Of a stretch of 64,000 bases of DNA, positions 16,684-25,770 are shown piece by piece. The translations under genes were made by a program, and so were the position numbers. The notes under the pieces are model-generated. The model had not been told where the DNA came from, searched no databases, and was given only the letters and a program-made list of their open reading frames with translations. The stretch lies in contig QZKD01000039.1 of NCBI GenBank assembly GCA_003605085.1, positions 1-64,000 of the forward strand, in the 5' to 3' direction. This DNA comes from Acholeplasma sp. (GTDB taxonomy: Bacteria; Bacillota_I; Bacilli_A; Acholeplasmatales; Acholeplasmataceae). Numbering within the stretch: the stretch's first letter is position 1; the number at the start of each line of letters is the position of its first letter.

Positions 16684-17167
16684 TCAGATATGGGCACTTC
16701 GCCTAGAAACCAGTGCACTTTTAAAGTTAAGACATATTGATCAATGGCAACATCAAAATCCCAGTAAAGAAACGTTCATCAACGATATCAAGTTAGGTGA
16801 GTTTTTTGTGTATGAAAAAGAGGGCATTATCATAGGAATGATTGCCATCAAATCCGGAATTGAAAAAACGTATTTAACGATTTATGATGGTGCTTGGGGA
16901 TATGAGTTACCCTATTTGACTATTCACCGGTTAGCCGTGAAAAAAGCTCATTTAGGGACAAATATTGCCCATGAACTTCTCGTATATGCTGAAATGGTTG
17001 CTAAAGACAAAAGAATTAACTATATAAGAATCGATACCTATTTCACTAATATGAATGCGATTAAACTCTTTAAGCATCATGGATATCTTTTACGTGGGTG
17101 GATTATTCTTGAGCCTGGTGAGGGTGATTTACGAAGACTAGCCTTTGATAAGAAATGGAAGGACTAA
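16652..17167 (+). CDS. GNAT family N-acetyltransferase
   Basis: A 171-residue acetyltransferase with the starting block MIRLATLSDLDQIWALR, the core strand YLTIHRLAVKKAHLGTNIA and IDTYFTNMNAIKLFKHHGY near the C-terminus, which correspond to GNAT motifs A and B. The pyrophosphate-binding loop (expected R/QxxGxG) reads KKAHLGTN and is weak. The ATG follows GAGGGG; a TTG 12 bases earlier was rejected. The gene overlaps the cyclase gene and abuts the next one. Substrate unknown. Confidence 0.8.
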   Translation: MIRLATLSDLDQIWALRLETSALLKLRHIDQWQHQNPSKETFINDIKLGEFFVYEKEGIIIGMIAIKSGIEKTYLTIYDGAWGYELPYLTIHRLAVKKAHLGTNIAHELLVYAEMVAKDKRINYIRIDTYFTNMNAIKLFKHHGYLLRGWIILEPGEGDLRRLAFDKKWKD

Positions 17168-18088
17168 ATGAATATTTTTATCGATGAAACATTTTTCAAT
17201 CCTAACCTCATGGAACAGTTTAAAAACGAGTTCCCTAATTTTACGTTACTTTTAGACCCTATGGATTATGCGAAAATAGATATTTTGATTGCATCCCCCA
17301 AAATGATCCAAAAAAACATAATCGACCAGATGCCCAATCTAAAATTTATTAAACTATTGACCGCTGGATATGATACCGTTGATTTAGCGTATGTCAAACA
17401 AAAACACATCCCTATCGCCTACGCCAAAGATGTCTTTAGCATTCAAATCGCAGAAGATGTTTTTGCGAAAATCCTCTATTTTAATCGGAAACTCGGTTCC
17501 TATCATGAACTCTCAAAAAATCATGCATGGACGTTTGTTCCATCTCGTCATGAAATCTATGGTCAGACCGTTTTGATTTTAGGAGCTGGATCGATCGGAA
17601 ATGAAATTGCCGTTCGAATGAAAGCATTTGGAGCTACAGTCATCGGATATAAAAAAAGACCGCTTCAAGATCATCTATACGATGCGATGGTTTATGACAT
17701 GATTCACTTAAAACAGGTACTAAGAATAACAGACTATGTTATCGTTTGTCTTTCACTCAGTAAAGAAACCTATCACTTTGTGAATGAAGATTTTCTTCAA
17801 TCGATGCATAAGGATGCACTTTTGATCAATATCGCTAGAGGAGACATCATTGATCAACAAGCACTCATCGATGCATTAAACAAAGATATCATTCGCGGGG
17901 CTGCACTCGATGTCACATCCCCTGAACCTCTTTTGCCAACAGACCCACTCTGGCAAGCCAAAAACATCTTTATCACACCACATCAAGCATCCTCTTCACC
18001 GATGATGAAAAAGCGTTTGATGAACGAAGTGATGGAAACCATGAAAAACTACATCGAAGGAAATCCCTTATCCAATCTGATCCCTTAG
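17168..18088 (+). CDS. D-2-hydroxyacid dehydrogenase, NAD(P)-binding
   Basis: A 306-residue dehydrogenase with the Rossmann motif LILGAGSIGNEIA near residue 137, INIARGDIIDQQAL containing the substrate-binding Arg, and the catalytic Glu/His region SPEPLLP and ITPHQAS. It resembles phosphoglycerate/glyoxylate-reductase-like members but lacks an ACT domain, so it is not a second SerA. It is the last gene of the zwf group, starting at the base after the preceding stop, and ends in a strong terminator. Substrate unknown. Confidence 0.87.
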   Translation: MNIFIDETFFNPNLMEQFKNEFPNFTLLLDPMDYAKIDILIASPKMIQKNIIDQMPNLKFIKLLTAGYDTVDLAYVKQKHIPIAYAKDVFSIQIAEDVFAKILYFNRKLGSYHELSKNHAWTFVPSRHEIYGQTVLILGAGSIGNEIAVRMKAFGATVIGYKKRPLQDHLYDAMVYDMIHLKQVLRITDYVIVCLSLSKETYHFVNEDFLQSMHKDALLINIARGDIIDQQALIDALNKDIIRGAALDVTSPEPLLPTDPLWQAKNIFITPHQASSSPMMKKRLMNEVMETMKNYIEGNPLSNLIP

Positions 18089-18112
18089 CCTATGATAAAT
18101 CATAGGTTTTTT
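18089..18112 (+). terminator. Terminator at the end of the zwf gene group
   Basis: CCTATGAT/ATCATAGG stem with an AA loop, followed by TTTTTT. Confidence 0.85.
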
Positions 18113-18118
18113 ATTTAA

Positions 18119-18132
18119 CGTGACCGCTTACA
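18119..18132 (-). promoter_or_regulatory. cre-like site upstream of the acc-fab promoter
   Basis: Read on the minus strand, TGTAAGCGGTCACG matches the cre consensus TGWAANCGNTNWCA at 13 of 14 positions. It lies just upstream of the -35 element at 18145, where CcpA sites tend to activate rather than repress. Confidence 0.4.
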
Positions 18133-18144
18133 TTGATTTTTGTA

Positions 18145-18203
18145 TTGACAAGTTTATCTTTTGTGATAGAATAAACACAGGCATATGATTTGAATATCAA
18201 AAC
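18145..18203 (+). promoter_or_regulatory. Promoter and FabT-like operator of the acc-fab operon
   Basis: TTGACA (18145-18150) and TAGAAT (18167-18172) have a 16-bp spacer. Just downstream of the expected start site, GATTTGAATATCAAAAC (18187-18203) contains an exact match to the FabT core TTTGAnTATCAAA. In streptococci and lactococci FabT (MarR family) represses fatty-acid genes through this box. Position and sequence both point to repression of the operon by a FabT-like protein. Confidence 0.7.
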
Positions 18204-18227
18204 ATTTGAAATGCCGACAAGGGAGTG

Positions 18228-18287
18228 ATGCTTAAAACAATGAATCGTTATGACCAGCTTATACAAGAATTTTTTTGCTATATATGA
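18228..18287 (+). other. Short leader ORF or remnant between the operator and accB
   Basis: A 19-codon frame, MLKTMNRYDQLIQEFFCYI, follows AAGGGAG closely. Its sequence looks like a MarR-type first helix. It could be a leader peptide, the start of a decayed fabT-like gene, or chance. Most of the region from 18113 to 18426 has no other coding signal. Confidence 0.25.
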
Positions 18288-18334
18288 TTTACATTTAAGT
18301 TTCCATAACGATCGGTAGTTAACATCTTGAGAAG

Positions 18335-18412
18335 ATGAGATATTTATATAATATCGAAATTAAAACATCTAATCTTGATGCTGGAATGATGATTAAAAAA
18401 TTTGAAAAGTGA
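18335..18412 (+). other. Second short leader ORF upstream of accB
   Basis: A 25-codon frame in another phase, ending SNLDAGMMIKKFEK, which is faintly reminiscent of a MarR recognition-helix segment. No convincing ribosome binding site. Listed because, with the preceding short frame, it may be the remains of a regulator gene; the evidence is weak. Confidence 0.15.
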
Positions 18413-18426
18413 AATGGTACATATAT

Positions 18427-18876
18427 ATGACAATTAAAGAGATTCAATCAATCATCAAGGATTTTGAAACGTCTTCACTCATGACCTTAGAACTTGAGAT
18501 GGATGGGTTTAAACTCAAGTTATCGAAAAACAAAACCCAAGAAGTTGTAATGAATGAACCTAAAGGAGAACCAGTCAAACCCCAAAGTGAAAAACCTACC
18601 TCACCTCAACCTGTTCAACTCAATCATCAAATGATCATAAAATCACCACTCGTTGGTACTTTTTACGCATCTTCAACTCCCACTGGAAAACCATTTGTGG
18701 AAGTTGGACACCATGTGAAAAAGGGCCAAGTCGTCTGCATTATTGAAGCGATGAAAATCATGAATGAGATTACCTCACCTTATGATGGAATCATAAAAGA
18801 AATCTTTGTCAAGAATGGCGAAGTTGTCGGCTTCAATCATGGTTTGATGCGTGTTGGTGACGCCAATGAAAAATAA
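18427..18876 (+). CDS. accB: Acetyl-CoA carboxylase biotin carboxyl carrier protein
   Basis: A 149-residue BCCP. The N-terminal helix (TIKEIQSIIKDFE), a Pro/Lys/Gln-rich linker around residues 40-75, and a C-terminal biotinyl domain with the biotinylated Lys in EAMKIMNEI follow the standard order. The biotinylating enzyme (birA) and biotin importer (bioY) are encoded at the end of the same operon. The start region lacks a strong ribosome binding site; a GTG 18 bases upstream is an alternative. It overlaps accC by 11 bases. Confidence 0.95.
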   Translation: MTIKEIQSIIKDFETSSLMTLELEMDGFKLKLSKNKTQEVVMNEPKGEPVKPQSEKPTSPQPVQLNHQMIIKSPLVGTFYASSTPTGKPFVEVGHHVKKGQVVCIIEAMKIMNEITSPYDGIIKEIFVKNGEVVGFNHGLMRVGDANEK

Positions 18877-20230
18877 AATATTAATCGCTAACCGCGGTGA
18901 GATTGCGGTTCGCATCATACGTGCAGCGAAGGAACTCGGGATTGAGACCGTCGCTGTTTACTCGACCGCTGATGAATCTTCGCTTCATGTCAAACTCGCG
19001 GATGAAGCGATTTGTATCGGTGAAGCACGAAGTAAAGATTCCTATTTGAATATGAACAGTGTTTTATCTGCAGCGATTTCCACAGGATGTAATGCCATTC
19101 ATCCTGGATATGGTTTTCTATCAGAAAATTCTGCCTTTGTTGAGATGGTAGAACGGTGTAACATTACCTTTATTGGACCTAGTTCCAAGTCGATTGCACA
19201 AATCGGTGACAAGTCATCAGCACGTGCAATCGCGAAAGCCAATGGTGTACCCATTGTAGAAGGTAGTGATGGCATATTAGAAGATGTCCATGAAGGACTA
19301 AAAATAGCGAAAAAAATTGGGTATCCCGTCATGATCAAAGCTTCCTCTGGAGGAGGTGGTCGTGGAATTAGCATCGTGCGTTCAGATGAAGAATTCCTGA
19401 ATGCTTTTGAACGTACCTCAATGGAAGCAGAAATCAGTTTTGGTGATAAATCCCTCTATATTGAAAAATTTATTGAATCCCCAAGACATATCGAAATTCA
19501 GATCATTGCAGATACATTTGGAAACATTGTTTCCTTAAATGAACGTGATTGCTCGATGCAACGACGCAACCAAAAAATGGTTGAAGAGACACCATCTCCT
19601 GTCATGAATGACATCTTGAGACGTAAAATGAGTTTGGCTGCAGTTAAACTCGCTAAAGCGATCAACTATGTCAACGCAGGGACGATGGAGTTTTTAGTCG
19701 ATTCTAAAGGAAATTTCTACTTTATCGAAATGAATACCCGTATTCAAGTCGAACATCCCATCACTGAAGCGGTGACTGGCTTTGATCTAGTTAAAGAACA
19801 AATTCGTATTGCCTACGGCAAGGAACTTTCGTTTAAACAGCGAGACGTCAAAATGAATGGCCATGCCATCGAGTGCAGAATCAATGCTGAGCACGCGATG
19901 AAGGGTTTTGTTCCCACACCAGGTAAAATCAATAACATTTTATTCCCAGGCGGTATCGGCGTGCGTATCGACACGCATATTTATCCAGGATACGAGGTCC
20001 CTCCTTTCTACGATTCAATGATTGCTAAATTGATTGTTCACGCACCGACACGAAGAGAAGCGATTAAAAAAATGAGGGTCGCTTTAGAACAATTTGTTGT
20101 CGAAGGAATCCATACCAATATTGACTACCAGTATTTAATCATGCATAATACAGATTTCATCAAAGGTCAATACGATACTGGTTTTATCGCACGCTTCAAT
20201 GTGCTAGTGGAGGCAGAGAATCGTGAATGA
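18866..20230 (+). CDS. accC: Acetyl-CoA carboxylase biotin carboxylase subunit
   Basis: A 454-residue ATP-grasp enzyme that carboxylates the biotin of AccB with bicarbonate. The N-terminus KILIANRGEIAVRIIRAA is canonical, the glycine-rich ATP loop is SSGGGGRG near residue 162, and FIEMNTRIQVEHPITEAVTG holds metal and catalytic residues. The ATG inside the accB 3' end, preceded by GGTGA, gives the canonical N-terminus. Its stop overlaps the accD start. Confidence 0.97.
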   Translation: MKNKILIANRGEIAVRIIRAAKELGIETVAVYSTADESSLHVKLADEAICIGEARSKDSYLNMNSVLSAAISTGCNAIHPGYGFLSENSAFVEMVERCNITFIGPSSKSIAQIGDKSSARAIAKANGVPIVEGSDGILEDVHEGLKIAKKIGYPVMIKASSGGGGRGISIVRSDEEFLNAFERTSMEAEISFGDKSLYIEKFIESPRHIEIQIIADTFGNIVSLNERDCSMQRRNQKMVEETPSPVMNDILRRKMSLAAVKLAKAINYVNAGTMEFLVDSKGNFYFIEMNTRIQVEHPITEAVTGFDLVKEQIRIAYGKELSFKQRDVKMNGHAIECRINAEHAMKGFVPTPGKINNILFPGGIGVRIDTHIYPGYEVPPFYDSMIAKLIVHAPTRREAIKKMRVALEQFVVEGIHTNIDYQYLIMHNTDFIKGQYDTGFIARFNVLVEAENRE

Positions 20231-21101
20231 TTTTATCAATGAACGGAAAGCTAAACTCGAAGATTTTAAGAAAAATATACGTAAGAAAACTACTAACTAT
20301 GCACCGGTGGATATTCCCGATGGTATTTTCATTAAGTGTGATCAATGTGGTGCAGCGATTTATGAGAAAAATTTAGAAACGAATCAACTCATCTGTCCAT
20401 ACTGCGAGTTCCATTTTCGCATGGGAGCTGATAAACGTCTAGATCTAATTGTGGATACTGGATCATTTCATGAAATGGATCGCTTGATGACTTCAAGCAA
20501 TCCTTTAAGCATGCCTGATTATGAAGATAAGCTCTCTATTGGGAAAAGACTCACGAAACGTGAAGAAGCCTTTCTTTCTGGGACAGCCACAATTGTGGGA
20601 ACAGAAGTAGCGATAGGTATTTTAGATAGTCATTTTATGATGGGAAGTATGGGAAGTGTTGTGGGAGAAAAAGTCACACGATTGATTGAACATGCGACCA
20701 AAAATCGACTTCCACTCATCATTTTTTCTGCCTCAGGTGGTGCCCGTATGCAAGAGGGTATCTTATCATTAATGCAGATGGCAAAAACCAGTGCTGCTCT
20801 TTACTATTTTGATCAAGCAGGACTTCTTTATATTAGTGTGATGACTAACCCTACAACGGGTGGTGTGGCCGCATCTTTCGCTTCACTGGGCGATATTAAT
20901 ATCGCAGAAAAGTCATCCTTGATCGGTTTTGCTGGAGCTAGAGTGATCAAGCAAACCATTCGCCAAGACCTTCCAGAAGGTTTCCAAACCGATCAATTTC
21001 AACTCGAACATGGCATGGTTGATCTCGTGATTCACCGTAAAGATTTACGCAAAACACTCTATAAATTACTTCAATTGCATAGCGAAAGGAAGGATGGATG
21101 A
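20223..21101 (+). CDS. accD: Acetyl-CoA carboxylase carboxyltransferase beta subunit
   Basis: A 292-residue subunit with the N-terminal zinc ribbon CDQCGAAIYEKN...CPYC (residues 35-60) and the crotonase-fold block SASGGARMQEGILSLMQMAK that binds acetyl-CoA/carboxybiotin with AccA. It starts with GTG within the accC end, eight bases downstream of GGAGG, and overlaps accA by four bases. This tight spacing suggests coupled translation of the two carboxyltransferase subunits. Confidence 0.96.
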   Translation: MNDFINERKAKLEDFKKNIRKKTTNYAPVDIPDGIFIKCDQCGAAIYEKNLETNQLICPYCEFHFRMGADKRLDLIVDTGSFHEMDRLMTSSNPLSMPDYEDKLSIGKRLTKREEAFLSGTATIVGTEVAIGILDSHFMMGSMGSVVGEKVTRLIEHATKNRLPLIIFSASGGARMQEGILSLMQMAKTSAALYYFDQAGLLYISVMTNPTTGGVAASFASLGDINIAEKSSLIGFAGARVIKQTIRQDLPEGFQTDQFQLEHGMVDLVIHRKDLRKTLYKLLQLHSERKDG

Positions 21102-21922
21102 TGATGCATTCCGCATGGGACATAGTAAAACTTGCGCGGCATCCGAAACGTCCGACCGCGCAAACTTTAATTAAAGAACTTTTTCCGGATTTTATTGAAC
21201 TGCATGGGGATAGGCAATTTGCTGATGATCTCTCCATTATTGGGGGTATCGGAACCTTTAATGGGATTGCGATGACCATCATTGCTGAAGAAAAAGGGAT
21301 GGGAACGGATGGCAAAATTCGCCATAACTTTGGGATGCCTCATCCTGAAGGATACCGAAAAGCCCTTCGTCTTATGAAGCAAGCTGAGAAATTTAAGCGT
21401 CCTATTCTCTGTATTATCGATACACCAGGTGCCTATCCTGGAATCGGTGCTGAAGAGCGTGGACAAGCGCAAGCGATTGCGAATAATCTAAAAGAAATGA
21501 TGGGATTAAAAACTCCCATTCTCGTTGTTATTCTTTCTGAAGGTGGATCTGGTGGTGCACTTGCCATCGGTGTTGGTGATGTTGTTTTAATGTTTGAAAA
21601 TAGTATTTACGCCATATTATCCCCTGAAGGCTATGCTTCGATTATCTACAAGGATAGTCAAAAAGCTGATTTAGCAGCTTCACTTATGAAACTTACCGCA
21701 CAAGATCTTTTAGATTTTGGCGTCATTGATGAAATTATTCCTGAGCATGAAGGATTACATGTCGATCAAGATTTTGGCATGAAAGAACTCAAGAAGAGTT
21801 TGACCAAGCATCTAAAAAATTTAATGAAAGAACCTCAAGCATTACGTCTTGAACTACGTTACCAGAAGTATCGCAAGATAGGGGTTGTCATTGAACAACA
21901 AGGAGAAAATGATGAATTATAA
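21098..21922 (+). CDS. accA: Acetyl-CoA carboxylase carboxyltransferase alpha subunit
   Basis: A 274-residue subunit with RPTAQTLIKELFPDFIELHGDR near the N-terminus, PILCIIDTPGAYPGIGAEERGQ and LSEGGSGGALAIGVGD in the active-site fold. Slightly shorter at the N-terminus than E. coli AccA, like Gram-positive versions. Several in-frame ATG codons lie at the start (21098, 21101, 21104), so the exact first residue is uncertain. The end overlaps fabH by 11 bases. Confidence 0.95.
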   Translation: MMMHSAWDIVKLARHPKRPTAQTLIKELFPDFIELHGDRQFADDLSIIGGIGTFNGIAMTIIAEEKGMGTDGKIRHNFGMPHPEGYRKALRLMKQAEKFKRPILCIIDTPGAYPGIGAEERGQAQAIANNLKEMMGLKTPILVVILSEGGSGGALAIGVGDVVLMFENSIYAILSPEGYASIIYKDSQKADLAASLMKLTAQDLLDFGVIDEIIPEHEGLHVDQDFGMKELKKSLTKHLKNLMKEPQALRLELRYQKYRKIGVVIEQQGENDEL

Positions 21923-22850
21923 CCCAAGCAAAATAAAAGTCATCTCTGCAGGTAAATATGTACCTGAGACGATAATCACCAATGAAGATTTAGAAAAATT
22001 AGTTGAAACCAATGATGAATGGATTGTCTCACGTACTGGCATTAAGCGGCGTCATCGTGCTGTTGATGAACTCACAAGTGAAATGGCCACCAAAGCAGCA
22101 AAAAACGCCATTGAACGTGTCAATTATGATGTCAGTAAAATTGATTTGATCATTATGGCCACCATCACAGGTGATCAAATGACACCCTCAACGGCAAACT
22201 TTATCCAAGCACAGCTTGGTTTAACTCATCATGTCATGAGTTTCGATATCAATGCGGCATGTACTGGATTTGTCTATGGCTTAGAAGTGGCTGCTTCCTT
22301 ACTTCAAACAGGACGTTTTAGAGCAGCGCTTGTGATCGGTGGTGAAACACTCACAAAGATCGTTGATTATACCGATCGTAATACATGTGTACTCTTTGGT
22401 GATGCTGCGGGAGCAATGATTCTTGAACCTGCGTTTCATGAACATCATAACGCTTATTTCTTTAATGCGGCACGTGGCGATACCAACAGTACCTTAACCG
22501 TTGTCAACAAGATTAAAATGGATGGCAAAAAGGTCTATCAGTTTGCAGTAGATGCTATGGAGCAAGCCATTCATAAAGTCCTTGATGATGCGAAATTGGA
22601 TATTTCAGAAATTGATATGATCATCCCACATCAAGCCAATGAACGCATTATTCAATCTGTATCAAAATCCACAGGTATTCCCATGGAAAAATTCATGTTA
22701 AACCTTGCTGAATATGGCAATACCTCAGCAGCTAGCATACCTTTGACGATTGCTGAGTATTTTGATCAAAACGAAATCAAAGGACAAAAGATTTTACTCG
22801 TAGGATTTGGTGGTGGCTTTACTTGGGGTAGCGCCATTCTTCAACTTTGA
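21912..22850 (+). CDS. fabH: 3-oxoacyl-[ACP] synthase III (initiating condensing enzyme)
   Basis: A 312-residue ketosynthase that condenses an acyl-CoA primer with malonyl-ACP. The catalytic triad is visible: Cys in NAACTGFVYGLE near residue 112, His in IPHQANERI, and Asn in YGNTSAASIP. The ATG six bases after AAGGAG is preferred over one three bases earlier. Preferred primer (acetyl or branched) cannot be read from sequence. It precedes fabD by 13 bp. Confidence 0.97.
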   Translation: MNYNPSKIKVISAGKYVPETIITNEDLEKLVETNDEWIVSRTGIKRRHRAVDELTSEMATKAAKNAIERVNYDVSKIDLIIMATITGDQMTPSTANFIQAQLGLTHHVMSFDINAACTGFVYGLEVAASLLQTGRFRAALVIGGETLTKIVDYTDRNTCVLFGDAAGAMILEPAFHEHHNAYFFNAARGDTNSTLTVVNKIKMDGKKVYQFAVDAMEQAIHKVLDDAKLDISEIDMIIPHQANERIIQSVSKSTGIPMEKFMLNLAEYGNTSAASIPLTIAEYFDQNEIKGQKILLVGFGGGFTWGSAILQL

Positions 22851-22863
22851 TGGGTGAAACTCA

Positions 22864-23799
22864 ATGGCGAAATTAGCATTGGTCTTTTCTGGACAAGGGA
22901 GTCAATATATTGGGATGAGTGTTGATTATCTAGATCACTTTCTGGATCATGAAAAAATTGGAGAAGATGTTTTAGGTTATTCTCTCAGAGATATTTTGCT
23001 TGATCCCGAAGGACGGATCCATCAAACGGAATTTACACAACCCTTAGTGTTCTTAACCTCTGCACTAGGATATGAAGCTTTTAAATCTTTACATATCAAA
23101 CCAGAAGCAGTGTTAGGTTTTAGTTTAGGAGAATATAGCGCACTTTATGCTTCTGGAATTCTAAACTTTCGTGATGCATTATCACTGATTCAATTTCGTG
23201 CTAAGGCTATGATGCAATGTGCCAATGAAGAAGAAGGTGCAATGGCAGCGATTCTTGGCTTAAAAAGAGATGAGGTCGAAGGTATATGTCATGAAGCGAG
23301 CCAAACATATCCCGTCTGGGCTGCCAATTTCAACTCACCCATCCAAACGGTGATCAGTGGTACCAAAGAAGGGGTTGGACTTGCCATTGAACTGGCCAAG
23401 CAAAAAGGAGCAAAAAGAGCGATTCCTCTACAGGTTTCAGGTGCTTTTCATTCCCCACTCATGGCAAAAGCAGGTGTAGCATTGGAGAAATTCTTGACTC
23501 AAGTCAAATTTCAACCATCCACACTTCCGATCTACATGAATGTCACTTCATATCCACTTAAAGATGACCAGTTAGACGATTTACTCGTCAAACAAATCCA
23601 ATCTCCCGTTGAATTTGAAGCATCGATTCTGCATATGAAGGAAGATGGATTCACCCACTTTTTAGAAATCGGTCCTGGTAGTGTCTTGACAGGACTTATC
23701 AAAAAAATAGATAATAGTCTCGAAGTCTTTCATTTAGATCAGTTAAGTGAACTTAAAGACGTGAAAGGATGGCTAAATACCCATGGATTTAACCAATAA
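22864..23799 (+). CDS. fabD: Malonyl-CoA:[ACP] S-malonyltransferase
   Basis: A 311-residue acyltransferase with GQGSQYIGM at the N-terminus and the nucleophile Ser in GFSLGEYSAL (GxSxG) near residue 91, plus QVSGAFHSPLM carrying the catalytic His. It loads malonyl onto acyl carrier protein. The acyl carrier protein gene itself is not in the operon or the window. Its 3' end overlaps fabG by 17 bases. Confidence 0.96.
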   Translation: MAKLALVFSGQGSQYIGMSVDYLDHFLDHEKIGEDVLGYSLRDILLDPEGRIHQTEFTQPLVFLTSALGYEAFKSLHIKPEAVLGFSLGEYSALYASGILNFRDALSLIQFRAKAMMQCANEEEGAMAAILGLKRDEVEGICHEASQTYPVWAANFNSPIQTVISGTKEGVGLAIELAKQKGAKRAIPLQVSGAFHSPLMAKAGVALEKFLTQVKFQPSTLPIYMNVTSYPLKDDQLDDLLVKQIQSPVEFEASILHMKEDGFTHFLEIGPGSVLTGLIKKIDNSLEVFHLDQLSELKDVKGWLNTHGFNQ

Positions 23800-24526
23800 A
23801 GTCGCTCTCATCACCGGAGGAGCACAAGGTATTGGACGCACCATTTCATTAGTACTCGCTAAGGCAGGTGCGAAAGTGGTCGTCAATTATAACCGCAGCG
23901 TGGATCAAGCAAAATCACTCGTGGAAGAAATCGAAGCCTTCGGTGGACAAGCATTAGCTGTCCAAGCCGATATTTCTAAATATCAAGATGCAGAGCGCTT
24001 AGTTCAGACGACCGTTCAAACCTTTGGTACGCTCAACATTTTAGTTAATAATGCTGGAATCACCGATGATGCACTACTGCTTCGTATGACGGAAGAGCAA
24101 TTTGATCGCGTGATCAATACCAATTTAAAAGGAGTATGGAACATGACCAAACATGCCGCTAAAATCCTTTTAAAAGCTGGATATGGTCGCATCATTAATA
24201 TTTCATCCATCTCTGGAGTTTTAGGTAATGCAGGTCAGTCCAATTATTCATCTGCTAAAGCAGGTGTCATTGGAATGACAAAAGCTGTGGCACGTGAATT
24301 TGCTTCCCGTGGCGTTACCGTCAATGTGATTGCTCCTGGATTTATTGAAACCGACATGACAAAAAAATTATCAGAAGAACAAGTCACTTTGTGGGCAAAC
24401 CAAATTCCTTTAAAACGTTTTGGTCAACCGAATGATGTGGCGCAAGCTGTCTTATTTTTAGCAAGTGAACATGCAAGTTATATTACCGGCCATACCCTAG
24501 AGGTTGATGGCGGTTTAGTGATGTAG
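23783..24526 (+). CDS. fabG: 3-oxoacyl-[ACP] reductase
   Basis: A 247-residue short-chain dehydrogenase. The cofactor motif TGGAQGIGR is at residues 10-18, NNAG follows near residue 88, and the catalytic Ser-Tyr-Lys lies in ISSISGVLGNAGQSNYSSAK. The C-terminal ending YITGHTLEVDGGLVM is typical of FabG. It reduces beta-ketoacyl-ACP with NADPH. It sits between fabD and fabF in the operon. Confidence 0.97.
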   Translation: MDLTNKVALITGGAQGIGRTISLVLAKAGAKVVVNYNRSVDQAKSLVEEIEAFGGQALAVQADISKYQDAERLVQTTVQTFGTLNILVNNAGITDDALLLRMTEEQFDRVINTNLKGVWNMTKHAAKILLKAGYGRIINISSISGVLGNAGQSNYSSAKAGVIGMTKAVAREFASRGVTVNVIAPGFIETDMTKKLSEEQVTLWANQIPLKRFGQPNDVAQAVLFLASEHASYITGHTLEVDGGLVM

Positions 24527-24534
24527 GGGGAATT

Positions 24535-25767
24535 ATGAAAAGACGTGTTGTTGTCACAGGTATGGGACTGGTATGTCCAGTGGGAAATACCGTTGATGAA
24601 TCCTTCAAGAACCTTATTGAAGGAAAAAATGGAATTGATTTTATCACACTATTTGATGCATCTAATGACAAAGTCAAAATTGCAGGTGAAGTCAAAAATA
24701 TAAATTTCGAAGAATTTATTGATAAAAAAGAGATCAGACGTGCCGATCGTGTCACCAATCTTGCACTCGTTGCAGCTCATGAAGCGATTACTCAAGCGAA
24801 TTTCTTAAATCATACGTATAATCCATTTCGGATTGGAACCTATGTAGGAAGTGGTATTGGGGGATTGACGACGATTTATGAAGAAGTAAAAACAGCAGTT
24901 TTACGTGGTCAAGACAGAATGTCACCCTTCTTTATTCCCAATTCCATTATCAATTTAATCGGTGCAAAAATCGGGATTAAATATCAAGCTAAAGGACCCA
25001 ATTTACCTCAAGTTACGGCATGTTCTGCCGCAACCAATTCGATTGGTGAAGCATTTCGTGCGATTCGTGATGGGTATCTAGATGCGGTCATCACCGGTGG
25101 TGCTGAAGCACCCATCAATGAGATTGGTGTCGGTGGTTTTGCGAGTTTACGTGCCTTAAATTTCTCGAACGACCCCAATCAAGCTTCTGTACCCTTCGAT
25201 GTCAGACGAAGTGGCTTTGTGGTTGCTGAAGGCGCGGGAATTCTTATTTTAGAAGATTATGAACATGCGATGAAGCGTGGAGCTCCAATCATCGCAGAAA
25301 TGGTTGGCTATGGAACCACAGCAGATGCTTTCCATATGACTGCTCCCGATGATGAAGCAAGTGGGATCACAGAATGTTTAATCCAAGCGTTAGCCGATGC
25401 TAACCTTAAAAAAGAAGATATTGATTATATCAATGCCCATGGTACATCCACTATCCTTAATGACAAACTTGAAACATTAGGCATTAAAAAGGCTTTTGGC
25501 AAACATGCGTATGCACTAAACATTAGTTCAACCAAATCGATGACAGGTCATGCATTAGGGGCTGCTGGAGCGATTGAGACGATTGCTGCCATCAAGGCAC
25601 TCATCACGGGGGATATTCCTCCCACAATCCATTTAGAACAGCCAGATCCAGAATGTGATTTGAACTACACACCAAATGTTAGTGTGCATCGCGATCTCAA
25701 TTATGTGATCAATATTAATATCGGCTTTGGCGGACAAAACGCAGCGATTATCTTTAAGAAGGTATAA
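24535..25767 (+). CDS. fabF: 3-oxoacyl-[ACP] synthase II
   Basis: A 410-residue elongating ketosynthase. The nucleophile Cys is in TACSAATNSIGEA near residue 163, the two catalytic His residues are in NAHGTSTILND and KSMTGHALGAAG. Starts RRVVVTGMGLVCPVG as in other FabF proteins, with GGGGG upstream. It is the only elongating condensing enzyme in the window; no FabB is seen. Confidence 0.97.
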   Translation: MKRRVVVTGMGLVCPVGNTVDESFKNLIEGKNGIDFITLFDASNDKVKIAGEVKNINFEEFIDKKEIRRADRVTNLALVAAHEAITQANFLNHTYNPFRIGTYVGSGIGGLTTIYEEVKTAVLRGQDRMSPFFIPNSIINLIGAKIGIKYQAKGPNLPQVTACSAATNSIGEAFRAIRDGYLDAVITGGAEAPINEIGVGGFASLRALNFSNDPNQASVPFDVRRSGFVVAEGAGILILEDYEHAMKRGAPIIAEMVGYGTTADAFHMTAPDDEASGITECLIQALADANLKKEDIDYINAHGTSTILNDKLETLGIKKAFGKHAYALNISSTKSMTGHALGAAGAIETIAAIKALITGDIPPTIHLEQPDPECDLNYTPNVSVHRDLNYVININIGFGGQNAAIIFKKV

Positions 25768-25770
25768 TCT

